DNA from: Zea mays
Lineage: Eukaryota > Streptophyta > Magnoliopsida > Poales > Poaceae
Reading direction: 5' to 3'
Assembly: GCF_902167145.1 (NCBI RefSeq)
Contig: NC_050104.1
Span: forward strand, 14,468,001-14,532,000
DNA: 64,000 nt
Positions 25,496-36,209 of this stretch are shown here, piece by piece. Below the pieces are notes generated by a model. It saw only the letters and a program-made list of their open reading frames with translations, was not told where the DNA came from and did no database searches. A program made the translations under genes and the position numbers. Within the stretch, counting starts at the first letter, position 1. The number at the start of each line of letters is the position of its first letter.

Positions 25496-26682
25496 TATCA
25501 CCCAACCGACATCAACGAGGCCAAGCGCCTCAAGCATCGAAGCCGGGACTTCGCACTGATTGAGGGCCAACTCTACAAGAAGGGAGTCAGTCAGCCAATG
25601 CTCAAATGCGTCACCGAAACCGAAGGTGTCCAGATCCTACGCGAAGTCCACAGTGGAACCTGTGGCTCTCACGCAGGGCCAAGGGCCCTAGCTGCTAAGG
25701 TGATCCGCCAAGGCTTCTACTGGCCCACAATGATCTGCGCCGCCAATCGGGTCACTAGGTCCTGTGAAGCCTGCCAGAAGTTTTCCCCTCGATCAGGCAG
25801 CCCTTCGCAATTCACAAAGTTGATCGCCCACACATGGCCTCTCCAGCGCTGGGGCCTAGACATCGTCGGGCCCCTACCCACGGCTCAGGGGAACCTTAAA
25901 TTCGCCTTCGTCGTTGTCGAATACTTCACCAAATGGATCGAGGCAAGGGCTGTCTCCACAATAACATCAAAGACTGCCCAAAAATTCTTTTGGCAAAACA
26001 TTGTTTGCCGTTTCGGAGTACCGTCCGAACTAACAGTCGACAACGGCAAGCAGTTTGACAGCCAAGACTTCAAGGATTTTTGCTTCTCCATCGGCACCAA
26101 GCTCGCCTTCGCCTCAGTCTATCACCCGCAGTCCAACGAAGTTGTGGAACGCGCCAATGGAAAAATCTTCACAGCTGTCAAAAAGATGCTCCTCGACGAA
26201 AAAAGGGCAGGTGGGCCGATTTGTTACCCGAGGCGGTCTGGGCACTAAACACGACTGAGTGCAGGGCGACCGGGTTCACTCCTTTCTGCCTCCTATACGG
26301 ATCGGAGGCCCTGACCCCACAAGAAATAAAACATGGGTCCCCGCGAACAGTTCTGTCAGCCGTCCCCGATGTGGACGAGCCCACTTCAAAGGATCTCATC
26401 GATGGAGACCGAGTCTTCGCCCTACATGCTCTAAACAAATACCAAGCCCAGACAAAAGCATGGCGCGACCACGCAGTCATCCCGAGGGAATTCAGCGAAG
26501 GGGACCTCGTACTCGTCCGAACAGCTCGGACAGAGTCCAGGGGCAAGCTGGAGCCCAGGTGGGAGGGCCCCTTCATAGTCAAGACGAAAGCTTCCCCCAG
26601 CGCTTACAGGCTCACAACGCCAAACGGCGAAGACCTGGAGCACTCCTGGAACATCGACAACCTCCGCAAATTTTTTGTTTGA
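25496..26682 (+). pseudogene. pol: Element A pol, part 2: integrase
   Basis: Resumes element A's frame right after E's duplication. It has an integrase HHCC finger (REVHSGTCGSH, then CEACQKF near 25765-25785), the core Asp in WGLDIVGP near 25855, a second Asp in TVDNGKQF near 26035-26058 and the Glu in NEVVERANGK near 26135-26165. A C-terminal segment ends at the TGA 26680-26682. Integrase joins element cDNA to chromosomal DNA. A 1-bp deletion in the A run at 26199-26204 shifts the frame; both sides are otherwise open. No chromodomain follows, as usual for Tat elements. Confidence 0.9.
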
Positions 26683-26918
26683 CTCATCAGGGCTGATTCG
26701 CCCTTGTAATTCGCAAAAACAATCTTATTCTGGCCCGCACTCTTTTCCTCCCGGGGGGTGAGGTTTTTAACGAGGTGGAGCCATGTAATATACAAGTGAA
26801 AAATCCCCCGCAAAAACATGCGTCGAAAAAAGACCGCGACGACGGTCTTCGACATTCGACCAATACGAAGTCACCGCGAGGCTCAGCGCTAGCCACCCTC
26901 GCGTGCGACAACTCCGTG

Positions 26919-27375
26919 CAGAAGTCGCCTAAGGGTGCAGCCGGATTAGCACAACAAGTGCGAAAAACCGAAGTCTACCGCGAAGACTTACCGCGCAGAA
27001 GTCGCCTAAGGGTGCAGCCGGACTAGCACAACAAGTGCGAAAAACCGAAGTCTACCGCGAAGACTCACCGTGCAGAAGTCGCCTAAGGGTGCAGCCGGAC
27101 TAGCACAAGTGCGAAAAACTGAAGTCTACCGCGAAGACTTACCGCGCAGAAGTCGCCTAAGGGTGCAGCCGGACTAGCACAACAAGTGTGAAAAACCGAA
27201 GTCTATCGCGAAGACTTACTGCGCAGAAGTCGCCTAAGGGTGCAGCCGGACTAGCACAACAAGTGCAAAAAACCGAAGTCTACCGCGAAGACTATCCGTG
27301 CAAAAGTCGCCTACGGGCGCAGCCGGGCTAGCACGATAACAATTACACCTGTCCGTGCAACAGTCCGCGCAAAGA
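26919..27375 (+). repeat. Tandem array of about six 77-bp units in element A
   Basis: The motif cagaagtcgcctaagggtgc recurs at 26919, 26996, 27073, 27147, 27224 and, changed to caaaagtcgcctacgggcgc, at 27301. Spacing is 77 bp except one 74-bp unit lacking three bases. Each unit also carries aaccgaagtctaccgcgaag. The array lies between integrase and the 3' end of the antisense gene, where sense and antisense transcription would converge. The preceding 26683-26918 has no recognisable gene. Confidence 0.92.
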
Positions 27376-27513
27376 CCGACTACACGCACACCAGTCCAGC
27401 ATAACAATTACACCTGACCAAGTGTGTAACGCCTTCGCTAGCATAGCCGAATGTGCGAGGGCACACAACTTCATCATACAAGCCATTACACATGTACAAG
27501 CGAGGGCATCACA

Positions 27514-30500
27514 CTACATCGGCTCAGCCTTCGGAATAATTCCCATCTCCCTATAGTTGAATAACATTATCCTAAGCTCCTCACCCGCAAAAAGACTCCG
27601 CAATTCCCCCTCACCTGTACTCACGGCGGCCGGCAAGGACAACAGTTCCTGCCGACCGGCCCTACTCACACGAAGTCGACCGCCGTCCGCCCCACTCACT
27701 CTATGCTTCGCAACCGCCCTTCGCCGCCTACGACCAGTACTCGGACCAGTCACATCTTCCGCATCCGCAGCGCGCGGTGAAGCCTCCGCTGCTGCCACAT
27801 CCAAGGCCGCAAAGTAGTCCAAGTCCTCATCCGACGACTCCTCAGTCCACTCAATCGAACTCCCAGAGCCACCAAAATCAGAAAACTTAGATATAGACCC
27901 ATCCGATTCATTACCATCATCCACGGTCGAAGCCGCCAAAAAATTAGTAGTGGCGGTTGCGTGCGCAGGCCCAAAATCTTGAACCTGCGCAGCAACCAAG
28001 ATTCAGCAACATATTCAAAATTCCCTAACTACCCACACTCGCTACGCCACCTACGAAGACCCAGCCGTCGCGGGAGCCTCCGCCGTCGCCTCCGCCGCCA
28101 CCGTCGCAGGATCAACCCTCGGCGCAGCAGTTGGCAGTGGGCCTTTGCCGGCTGCAGCGGCCGCGGGGGCATCAGGAACGCCTTCGGCGGCCTCCGGGGG
28201 TGGGCCTTCGCCGGCCGCTGCGGCTGCGGGGGCTTCAGGGGCGCCTTCGTCGGTCTCCGGGAGCGGCTCCAGGGTGGCCTCCGCCGGGTTCGACTCCGGG
28301 TCAGGCAGCGTGCTGTTCAAAGCCCCAAAGTCATCCACCCTCTCACCACGCGCCGCCTGAGACACAGCACACAAATTCAGCAAACCCATACATAACCCAC
28401 AAACACCAAACAAAAAGCCAGACATTACCTGACCCCTCGCCGTCTCGGCCCATTCCCTGACCATCTCTCGACCGTGGGGACCCCACATCCGGTCGTAGAG
28501 GGCTCCGGCGGATTCCTTCACTACAGAGTCCTCGACCTTGTAGATATCGCGCTCGAAATCTTCATCAGCTTGGTCGAAGACTTCGTAGTGCCGGCACCCC
28601 TCGCGAGAGAGCGCGTTCATCGCCCCCTCGCAGGTGACCAGGGAAGCGTAAGACATAAACCCCTCCACGATGGTGGGGAGCGCCTGCAACTCCTCCTGCA
28701 CCCACTCCAGGCAGCGAAGTCCGGGCTCTCGGTCCGGCACTTCGAACTCAGCGGTCCGCGCGCCCAGCTCATGGTATGAATCCATAAGCTGTTTGCGAGT
28801 CCGCTCAGCCTCCGTGCGCGTCGCGGCTTCGGCCCTCTCCACACGGCTCTGCAGGGCGCGGAGCCGATCCTCCAACTGCTCGGCGCGCTCCCTGGCAAGA
28901 CCGCCCTCCACCCGCGCCAAATTGGCCTCCGCCTGCGCAGCCTGCGCCTTGGCGAGGGCCTCATTGGCCTCCCTCCTCTTCTCCGCCAGTTGGCGCCGGA
29001 GGTCAGTCTTCTCCCCCTCCAGCGCGGCCACCTTGTCCGCCAGCTTGCGGCACTTACTGTCGGCGGCCGATTTTTCCCGAACGGCGTCGGCATGTTGCGT
29101 CCGAAGTCTCTCGACCTCGGCAGACACAACTGCCGTGAGGGCCCCCGACGCCGCGCGGTCTGCGAAGTCAGCCGCCTGCAAAACACGCGTAAGACCATAG
29201 CCAAAAAAAAAAGAAAAAGAAAAAAACGAAGTCTAGCTCAACGTACCTGATTTAGCGCCTCCTTCATCTCACTCAGCCGGCGGGACACAGCACCTGCCTC
29301 GTCCCTCACAGCACTGAGTGCCGGCATCTCGCCGCTAGCACTAAGCGCACCACCCTTCGCCTTTGGCACTACGGCAGCCGCCGTGGTCGCCGCGGCAGGC
29401 GGAACAACGACAAGTTTGCCTTCGTCCGACCCTGCGACGTATCAACAAATTAAAAAAAACCCGAGCCAGCGCCTTACCAACAAGATAGTCGTCCACGCTA
29501 ATGTCGGTGGCGAAGTCGGCGACGCGCTTGCCCGGCGGCGGCAACCCTCGGGCCGCCTTCACGGCCTCCGGCACCCTGCCAGACGCTGATGCAGCCTTCG
29601 CAGACTTCGAACCACCGGCGGCAGCCGCAGCTTCCGACGCCCTGCTGGATGCAGGGACAGCCGACTTCGCCGCTAGCGGCGGCAGGCCTCCGCCGGGGGC
29701 AGTAGCCTTCGCAGCCCCCCGCTGCCTCTTCGGCCTGGCTTCATGAAGCCTGACGACCACCTGGCGCTTCTGTGCAGCTCCTTGGCGATCCTTGTCCATC
29801 ACTGCCGACACAACAGCAGCAATATTCCGCCCGTAAGGAAACACTTTCCACTCACGAACCATGCGAGATGTAAAAAAGTCTTCGCCGGCCGCACGGGGGA
29901 TAGGAACATTCCTAGGCCACCAACCCCCGGTAACCCTCAGCATCCGCGCCGAAGACTCCCGGAGCTCGGGCGAAGACATCCTTCCCCCCGGGGCCGCGCA
30001 TGTCCTCATCAATTCTCTAGCAAAACCATCGAAAACCCCAAGTCCTCCCATAGCAGTACCTAGTTTCCTCTTCTTAGTGGACGGGGCGGCCGCCGGCGCG
30101 GGGTCGTCTCCAAACTCTAGCGTCGGTTTCTTCCCGCGACGATCCACATCGTCCTGGTCGGGATAACCGCCATACAGCAGTCCATTCAACTCAAAACCCT
30201 GTTCAAATGGTCATTCGACCCGCGGATATCCCAGCTACGCTGGCCCTCTGTCCTCGGCACGTACCGACCAACGATCCGCACCGCCCCATCCTCCGCCTCA
30301 CGTACAAAGGCGGCCGGATCGCGGCTATGCAGATCCAGCACGAAGACAGGACTTCGCACCAGCTTCCCACCATGGGAAGGCATCCGGCGAGGGCACACTT
30401 CGCCCAATGCCCAGCCATGCGCCAAAGGCCATACCCCGTACGCAATAAATTCCTCAACCAAATCCCGCCCACTGCTCAAGCCGGCGGCGCACCGAAGGGC

Positions 30501-31193
30501 CCCTTCGTCCGCATCCTCCTCCGCCACTTCAAAAGGCGGGTATGCTGAATAGAAATGCGAGCACATCTCAGACACGGGTAGCCCCGGATGGTCTTCGACG
30601 GTACCCTCCGCAACGTAGAACCAGAAATCTTGCCAATTGCCCCACTTGTTGCGGGCACAGGGAACCAACTCCACTACCTCCATCGTGGTCTTGCCGGTCT
30701 TCGGTGTAAATGTACAGGACCCAAACTGGGCAACTTCATCCCCAATCATCCTCTTCTGCTAGTGCAGGCAATAGTACTTCGCGAAGACTTCGACTGATGG
30801 CTGACCGCCATACGAAGTCGTCGCCCAGACATACTTCGACAGTGCCACCACGGCATTCGGAGTCAGCTGATGGATCTGAACGCTAAATCTGCGCAGGACT
30901 TCTCCAACAAATCGGTGCACAGGCAGGCGCAGACCGGCGGCGAAGAACGCCTCGAACACAACCAACTCACCTTCCGGCGCGGGGACTTCCTCCGTCCCCG
31001 GGACACGAGCGACTCCGTTGCCAAAGTAACCCAGCCGCTGCATATCTTGCACGCGGACCGACGACATCCGCGACACACCAAAATCAACCGTATCGCCGGC
31101 GCGCAACTCCTCCGCCGCCACAGTACTCAGCGTTTCCTCAGACGACGCGTCGGCCGGCGGCGTAGCGGCAGCGGAAGAAGAAGAGGTCGGCAT
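27514..31193 (-). pseudogene. Element A antisense spliced gene (aORF), plant 'putative gypsy-type transposon' protein
   Basis: Start MPTSSSSAAATPP at 31193. The N-terminal domain (LVVFEAFFAAGLRLPVHRF, then HQLTPNAVVALSKYVWA) resembles the plant-specific domain catalogued as 'putative gypsy type transposon' (PF04195, from memory). A basic/Ala-rich linker follows, then a long coiled coil (29170-28790), a conserved WGPHGREM motif near 28475-28495, and an acidic C-terminus ending at 27514. Four GT-AG introns fit: 29432-29477 (46 bp, unusually short), 29176-29246 (71 bp), 28357-28428 (72 bp) and 27985-28050 (66 bp). Phases agree at all four junctions. Damage: TAG at 30759-30761, a 1-bp shift near 30197, and TAG at 28051-28053 abutting a splice donor, probably once CAG. 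Antisense ORFs are known in Tat elements; function is unknown. Confidence 0.85.
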
Positions 31194-31356
31194 CGCTACG
31201 TACCGGCGGCGGCGGCGGGCGGTTTGCTTCACTCGAGCCAGATCTCCGGCGAACAGGAGCAAGGAGGGCAGACGAGCAGCAAGACGGTGGAAAAGGCGGC
31301 TAGGGTTTTTACGGAGCGCGGAAGGATAAAATTCAAAACGCGCCGTCCCCTGCCCC

Positions 31357-31364
31357 CTTTTATA
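31357..31364 (-). promoter_or_regulatory. TATA box of the element A antisense gene
   Basis: The minus strand reads TATAAAAG, a consensus plant TATA box, about 165 bases upstream of the antisense start codon at 31193. It lies inside the element, between the antisense gene and the polypurine tract, so it belongs to neither LTR. D has a box at the equivalent place. Confidence 0.65.
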
Positions 31365-31510
31365 CATAGGGCACGGCGCTTCAGGAAACCCGCAGTCCAA
31401 CAGTACGGTGTCAATCAACGGTCATGTCAAAAACCCCTGCGGAACCACTTCGAGCGAGGGCAGCGTCTCCACCATCTAGCGACGTCTTCGGCACCAGATG
31501 ACTCAGTCGA

Positions 31511-31531
31511 ACTGGTCCCTCGGAGGGCAAA
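31511..31531 (+). other. Element A polypurine tract
   Basis: Sequence ending cggagggcaaa directly precedes the LTR start tgttgggg. It is the expected plus-strand primer, though shorter and less pure than those of E and F. Confidence 0.6.
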
Positions 31532-32008
31532 TGTTGGGGCGAAGGCGAAGACGTCACCCTCCGCTCGAGGCCTTCGTCGTGGTCGTCGGTCCAACAGAGA
31601 CAAGACAACGGGCGAAGGCACCCTTCGCCCCATACGGCATCAGACGAAGACCTGCGACGAGGTCATCCCACCGTGCGGCCTCGTCCAGCACAGAGGCCCA
31701 CGTGTGATCCGGCCCATTGTAACGGGCCCTGCGTGGCCGCTACATGTTACGGGCCTAATTTGTAAAGGCATCCCTGTAATTACAGTCTGTAACCCTGCTT
31801 TATGGGAATATTCTGGGGACAGCCTAGGTGTCTGAGGGCACATGCGTCCTTAACACAGGACGCTGGGCACTCATATACCTATAAATACCCCCGCACAGTG
31901 CCCGTGAGAGGCTAGGTTAACAGAGCAATTGCCATCTTGAGCGAGAACCCTGTTTACGTCGTTACTCCCCCCGTTGGATCCCCTTGCGGCAGAGAGCAAG
32001 TTCCAACA
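31532..32008 (+). repeat. Element A 3' LTR (477 bp)
   Basis: Starts tgttggggcg and ends gttccaaca, forming the TG...CA termini, with a polypurine tract on the left and interrupted Copia RT sequence resuming at 32009. A clear TATA box lies inside. The 5' partner is outside the window. Confidence 0.9.
31880..31887 (+). promoter_or_regulatory. TATA box in element A LTR
   Basis: Sequence tataaata about 120 bases before the LTR end, followed by ccccgcac. It is the standard core promoter position for sense transcription from an LTR. Confidence 0.7.
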
Positions 32009-33680
32009 GGGTGCATAGGTTTCATCGAAATGCAAACCTTCGACTTGTGAATACCCCTTTGCAACAAGTCTGGCTTTGTTCCTAGTCACCACACCATGCT
32101 GATCTTGTTTGTTGCGGAATACCCACTTGGTACCTACAACATTTTGGTTAGCATATGGAACTAAATGTCACACCTCATTCCTCATGAAGTTGTTGAAACC
32201 CTCTTACATTGCCACCACCCAGTCTGGATCTCTAAGTGCATCCTCTATCCTGTATGGCTCAGTAGAAGACACAAAAGAGAAATGTTCACAAAAGTGAGCA
32301 ACTCAGGATTGAGTGGTTACCCCCTTGTGAATGTCACCAAGTATGGAGTTGACAGGGTGATCTCGTTGAATTGCTTGGTGGACTCTTGGGTGCGGTGGTC
32401 TTTGATCTTGAACCTCTTGTTCATCCTCCTTTTCTTGATCAACTTCATCTCCCCCTTGATCAATGTCCTCTTCTTGAGGAGGCTCATTATCTTCATCTTG
32501 ATCCTCTTCTTCTTGAACTAGTTCCTCATCTTGAGTTGGTGGAGATGCTTGTATGGAGGATGATGGTTGATCTTGTGCTTGTGAGGACTCGTCAGGTTCT
32601 TGTGGACACACATTAGTGAGGAGTTCATATTATGTTTTCTTGAGGATTCAGTGAAGGTAGAGTCGGTTGATGGAGTAGCAAACGGTATTAATCTCCTCCG
32701 CCCAAAACTGATTTGATGTCTTATATTCATCAAGCATGGTCCTTGTCATATTCAAAAGAGTTCTATTCTTTCTCTCCATAACACCATTTTGTTGGTGTGT
32801 GTAGGGAGAAGAGAACTCATGCTCGATGCCCTCCTCCTCAAGAAATCCTTCAATTTGAGACTTCTTGAATTCTGTTCCATTGTCACTTCTAATCTTCTTG
32901 ATTCTCAATCTGAACTCATTTTGAGCCTGTCTCAATAATTTCTTTAAGGTCTCCTGGGTTTGAGATTTTTCCTGCAAAAAGAACTCCTAAGTGAAGCGAG
33001 AATATTCATCCACAATTACAAGACAATACTTACTCCTGCCAATGCTTATGTAAGCGATCTGGCCGAATAGATCCATGTGGAGTAGCTCAAGCAACCTCTT
33101 GGTCGTCATGATGTTCTTGTGTGGATGATGAACTCCAACCTGCTTCCTCTGCTTGACATGCACTACAAATCTTGTCTTTCTCAAAATGAACATTGGTTAG
33201 TCCTAAAATGTATTCCCCTTTAGAAGTTTGTGAAGATTCTTCATCCCAACATGAGCAAGTCGACGATGCTAGAGCCAGCCCATGTTAGTCTTAGCAATTA
33301 AGCAAGTGTCTAGTTTAGCATTGTTATCATTGAAATCAACTAAGTATAGCTGACCATCTAGCACTCCCTTAAAAGCTAGTGAATCATCACTTCTTCTAAA
33401 GACGATGACACCAACATCAGTAAATAAACAGTTGTAGCCCATTTTACATAATTGAGAAACATAAATCAAGTTGTAATCTAAAGAATCTATAAGAAAAACA
33501 TTAGAAATAGAATGGTCAGGAGATATAGCAATTTTACCCAATCCTTTGACCAAACCTTGATTTCCATCCCCGAATGTGATTGCTCTTTGTGGATCATATG
33601 AGGAGAACATTCTTTTCTCCCTAGTCATATGGTTTGTGCACCTGTTGTCGATTATCCAACTTGTTCCGCGGGATGCATAA
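32009..33680 (-). pseudogene. pol: Element B pol: protease, integrase and start of RT
   Basis: From right to left: protease region near 33640-33660 reading WIIDNRCTNHM, where functional Copia proteases have D-S/T-G, so the catalytic triad is changed to D-N-R. Then a GAG-pre-integrase region, and integrase pieces with ELLHMDLFG (near 33075), SDNGTEF (near 32880) and NGVMERKN (near 32775). An acidic linker follows (32350-32610), then the RT start with KARLVAKGYSQ and ETYAP up to the junction at 32009. Frames change several times. No active enzyme is possible. Confidence 0.85.
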
Positions 33681-33689
33681 ACCTACAAC

Positions 33690-36161
33690 ACAAATTTAGG
33701 CCTTGTCCTTAGGTACCCAAGCGGTCTTGGGTCCTTTCACATTATAAACAAGCACCTTGGGTACCCAAACACAAGTCTTCGGACTCTTGTGTTTGCCCCC
33801 AACATATTTGACAACTACTTTGTCAGATTTGTTAGTAAGAACAAATGATGCGTCAAAGGTTTTAAATGAAATGTTATGTTCATTTGAAGCATCAACAATC
33901 TTTTTCTTAGGCATTTTGATATGAGTTGTATTCCTAGAGCTAGAAGTCTCATTACTATAAATATAAACATGATGAGAAGCAGAATGAGATTTCTTAGCAT
34001 GAATTCTTCTTATTTTATGCTCAGAATAGTTTTCAGGATATAAAATGTAACCTTACCTATCCTAAACCATGGGAGCCTTGCCCTTAACAAAGTTAGAAAT
34101 CTTATTTTTATGGTCATTAAGTTTGATGTTGATTTCGCTCCTAGGTTGGAAGCCAATGCCATCCTTAATGCAGGGCATCTCCCATTATAAAGCATACTAC
34201 GAGCAAATTTAAAATTTCCACTTTCAAGTTCATGCTCGGTAATTTTAGCATTCAATTTAGCTATCTGATCATTTTATACTTTAATCATAGCAAGGTGATC
34301 ATTCATAGCATCAACATTAATATTTCTACATCTAGTGCAAATAGTAACATGCTCAATGGTAGATGTAGAAACTTTTCAAGCATTCAATTCTTCAATCTTA
34401 GCAATTAAACTAACATTCTCAGTTCTAAGACAAGAAATTGAATCATTGCTTGTTTTGAGCTCTTCAGTCAAGTTTTTGCACTTTTCAACTTCAATAGCAA
34501 AAGCATCTTTTAGCTTTACAATTTTTTTGTTTTCCTTAATGAGCAGGTCTTCTTGGCATTCCAAGATGTCATCCTTTTTGTTAATGGTTTTTATAAATTC
34601 ATTGATTTTCTTCTTTTGTTCCATGGTAAGGTATGCAAATAGAGAAGACAAATCATCATCGTTTTCACTAGAGCTACCCTCATCATCGGAAGTAGTGTAT
34701 TGGGGGTATCTCTAGAATGTATCTTCTTCTTTTTGCTATCCTTGGCCATAAGAAATTTGTGGCCGACGTTGGGGAAGAGAAGACCTTTGTTGATGGTGAT
34801 GTTGGCGGCATCCTCGTCGTAGGAGGAGTCGATGGAGCTCTCGTCGGAGTCCCATTCTCGTCCTATGTGCGCCTCACCACCCTTCTTCTTGTTGTAGTAT
34901 CTCTTCTTATCCATATTCTTCTTCCCTTTCTTGTCATTGTACATGTCACTATAACTTGTATATGGACATTTAGCAATATAGTAACTGGACTTACCACACC
35001 GGTAGCAAACCCTCTTAGAGCGGGGTTTGTAGTCCTTCCCCTTCCTTTGCTTGAGGATTTGCCAGAAGCTCTTGATGATAAGAGCCATCTCCTCGTTGTC
35101 AAGATTAGAAGAATCAATTGGGAGCCGATTTGTTGGTGTAGGCTCTTCCTTCTTTTCTTCTGTTGCCTTGAATGCAACGGGTTGCACCTCGGGTGTGGAG
35201 GTGGCGCCTTGCTCCAAGTTGACAATGTGTTTGGAGTCTTTGATCATAAGTTCAAAGCTCACAAACTTGCCAATCACCTCCTCGGGGGACATTTGCTTAT
35301 ACCTAGGATCTCCACGAATTAATTGCCCTTGAGTGGGGTTACGTAAAACAAGAGATCTTAGAATAACCTTGACCATTTCATGGTCATCACACTTGGTGCT
35401 CCCGAGGTTGCGGACTTGGTTCACCATCGTCTTGAGCCGGTTCTACATTGCTTGTGGCTCTTCTCCTTTGTTGAGGACGAACCGATCAAGTTCGCCCTCG
35501 ATTGTTTCCCGCTTGGTGATCTTTGTCACTTCATCCCCTTCATGCGTCGTCTTGAGGACGTCCCAAATTTCTTTGACACTCTTCAACCCTTGCACCTTGT
35601 TGTACTCCTCTCTGCACAAGGAAGCAAGGATTATGGAGGTGGCTTGGGAGTTGAAGTGCATTATTTGGAAGGTCTCATTGGAGTCATAGTCCTCGTTGCC
35701 CACTTGTGGTGCCTGCGCTCCAAACTCAACAATATCCCAAATACTTTTGTGGAGTTAGGTTAGATGGTGCCTCATTTTATCACTCCACATACAATAATCT
35801 TCACCATCAAAATATGGTGGGTTGCCTAAGGGAACAAAAAGAAGGGAACACGTTTAGAAATACGAGGATGGCGAAGAGGAATCTTACTATACTTCTTAAG
35901 TTCTTGGCACTTTGAAGATATAGACTCGGCACTGGAGGTTGAGGGTGTGGAAGAATCGGTCTCGTAGTAGACCACCTTCTTCATCTTCTTTTTCTTCTTG
36001 TCACCACTCTTGTGTGACTTGATAGAGCCGGTAGATTCATCTTTTTCCTCCTTGTGCTTGTGGCCGGTCTCCCTTGACAGAGTCTTTTCTTCGTTCTTCT
36101 TTACCAAAGATCCAAGCTTTTCCCTAGTGACCATCTCCCTTTTAGCGTGTTCTCCCGACAT
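33690..36161 (-). pseudogene. gag: Element B gag
   Basis: Starts at ATG 36161 (MSGEHAKREMVTREK) with a Lys/Glu/Ser-rich N-terminus, continues after a frameshift with the gag core (IMHFNSQATSIILASL near 35640-35670), and meets a TAG at 35443-35445. A zinc knuckle follows near 34975-35015 reading CYRCGKSSYYIAKC, where the histidine is replaced by tyrosine. A coiled-coil segment rich in Lys/Glu lies at 34376-34651, typical of Sirevirus gag. Decay is extensive. Confidence 0.85.
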
Positions 36162-36190
36162 CACTTCGAGTTGTTAGACTCTAATGAAGT

Positions 36191-36207
36191 ACCAGGCTCT
36201 AATACCA
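36191..36207 (-). other. Element B primer binding site (tRNA-Met type)
   Basis: The element strand reads TGGTATTAGAGCCTGGT two bases inside the LTR, one change from the TGGTATCAGAGC consensus. It identifies the LTR at 36210-37498 as the 5' LTR. Confidence 0.8.
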
Positions 36208-36209
36208 AT

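Larger units (their letters stand above)
1..32008 (+). mobile_element. Element A: Ty3/Gypsy (Tat lineage) LTR retrotransposon, 5' part outside the window, carrying nested element E
   Basis: The visible order on the plus strand is RT-RNase H (2-2026), a 23.5-kb interruption by element E, integrase (25496-26682), a 77-bp tandem array, an antisense spliced gene (27514-31193), a polypurine tract and a 3' LTR (31532-32008). The 5' LTR, gag and protease lie left of the window. Pol sequence type and the antisense gene place it in the Tat lineage (Grande/Cinful/Huck relatives), which is established family knowledge; the exact family is not determined. It sits inside the RT of Copia element B. The five bases after its LTR are gggtg, but the matching left copy is not visible. 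Confidence 0.9.

Noticed and set aside
26919..27375. CRISPR-like array
   Set aside because: The whole 77-bp unit repeats, with no unique spacers between short repeats, and the context is a plant retrotransposon.
30870..31835. 321-codon plus-strand frame across the start of the antisense gene and A's LTR
   Set aside because: It is the opposite-strand shadow of the antisense gene and crosses the polypurine tract and LTR start.
31871..32092. Chimeric frame joining Copia RT codons to LTR sequence
   Set aside because: Only 32009-32092 is RT; the remainder reads into element A's LTR and is an insertion artefact.
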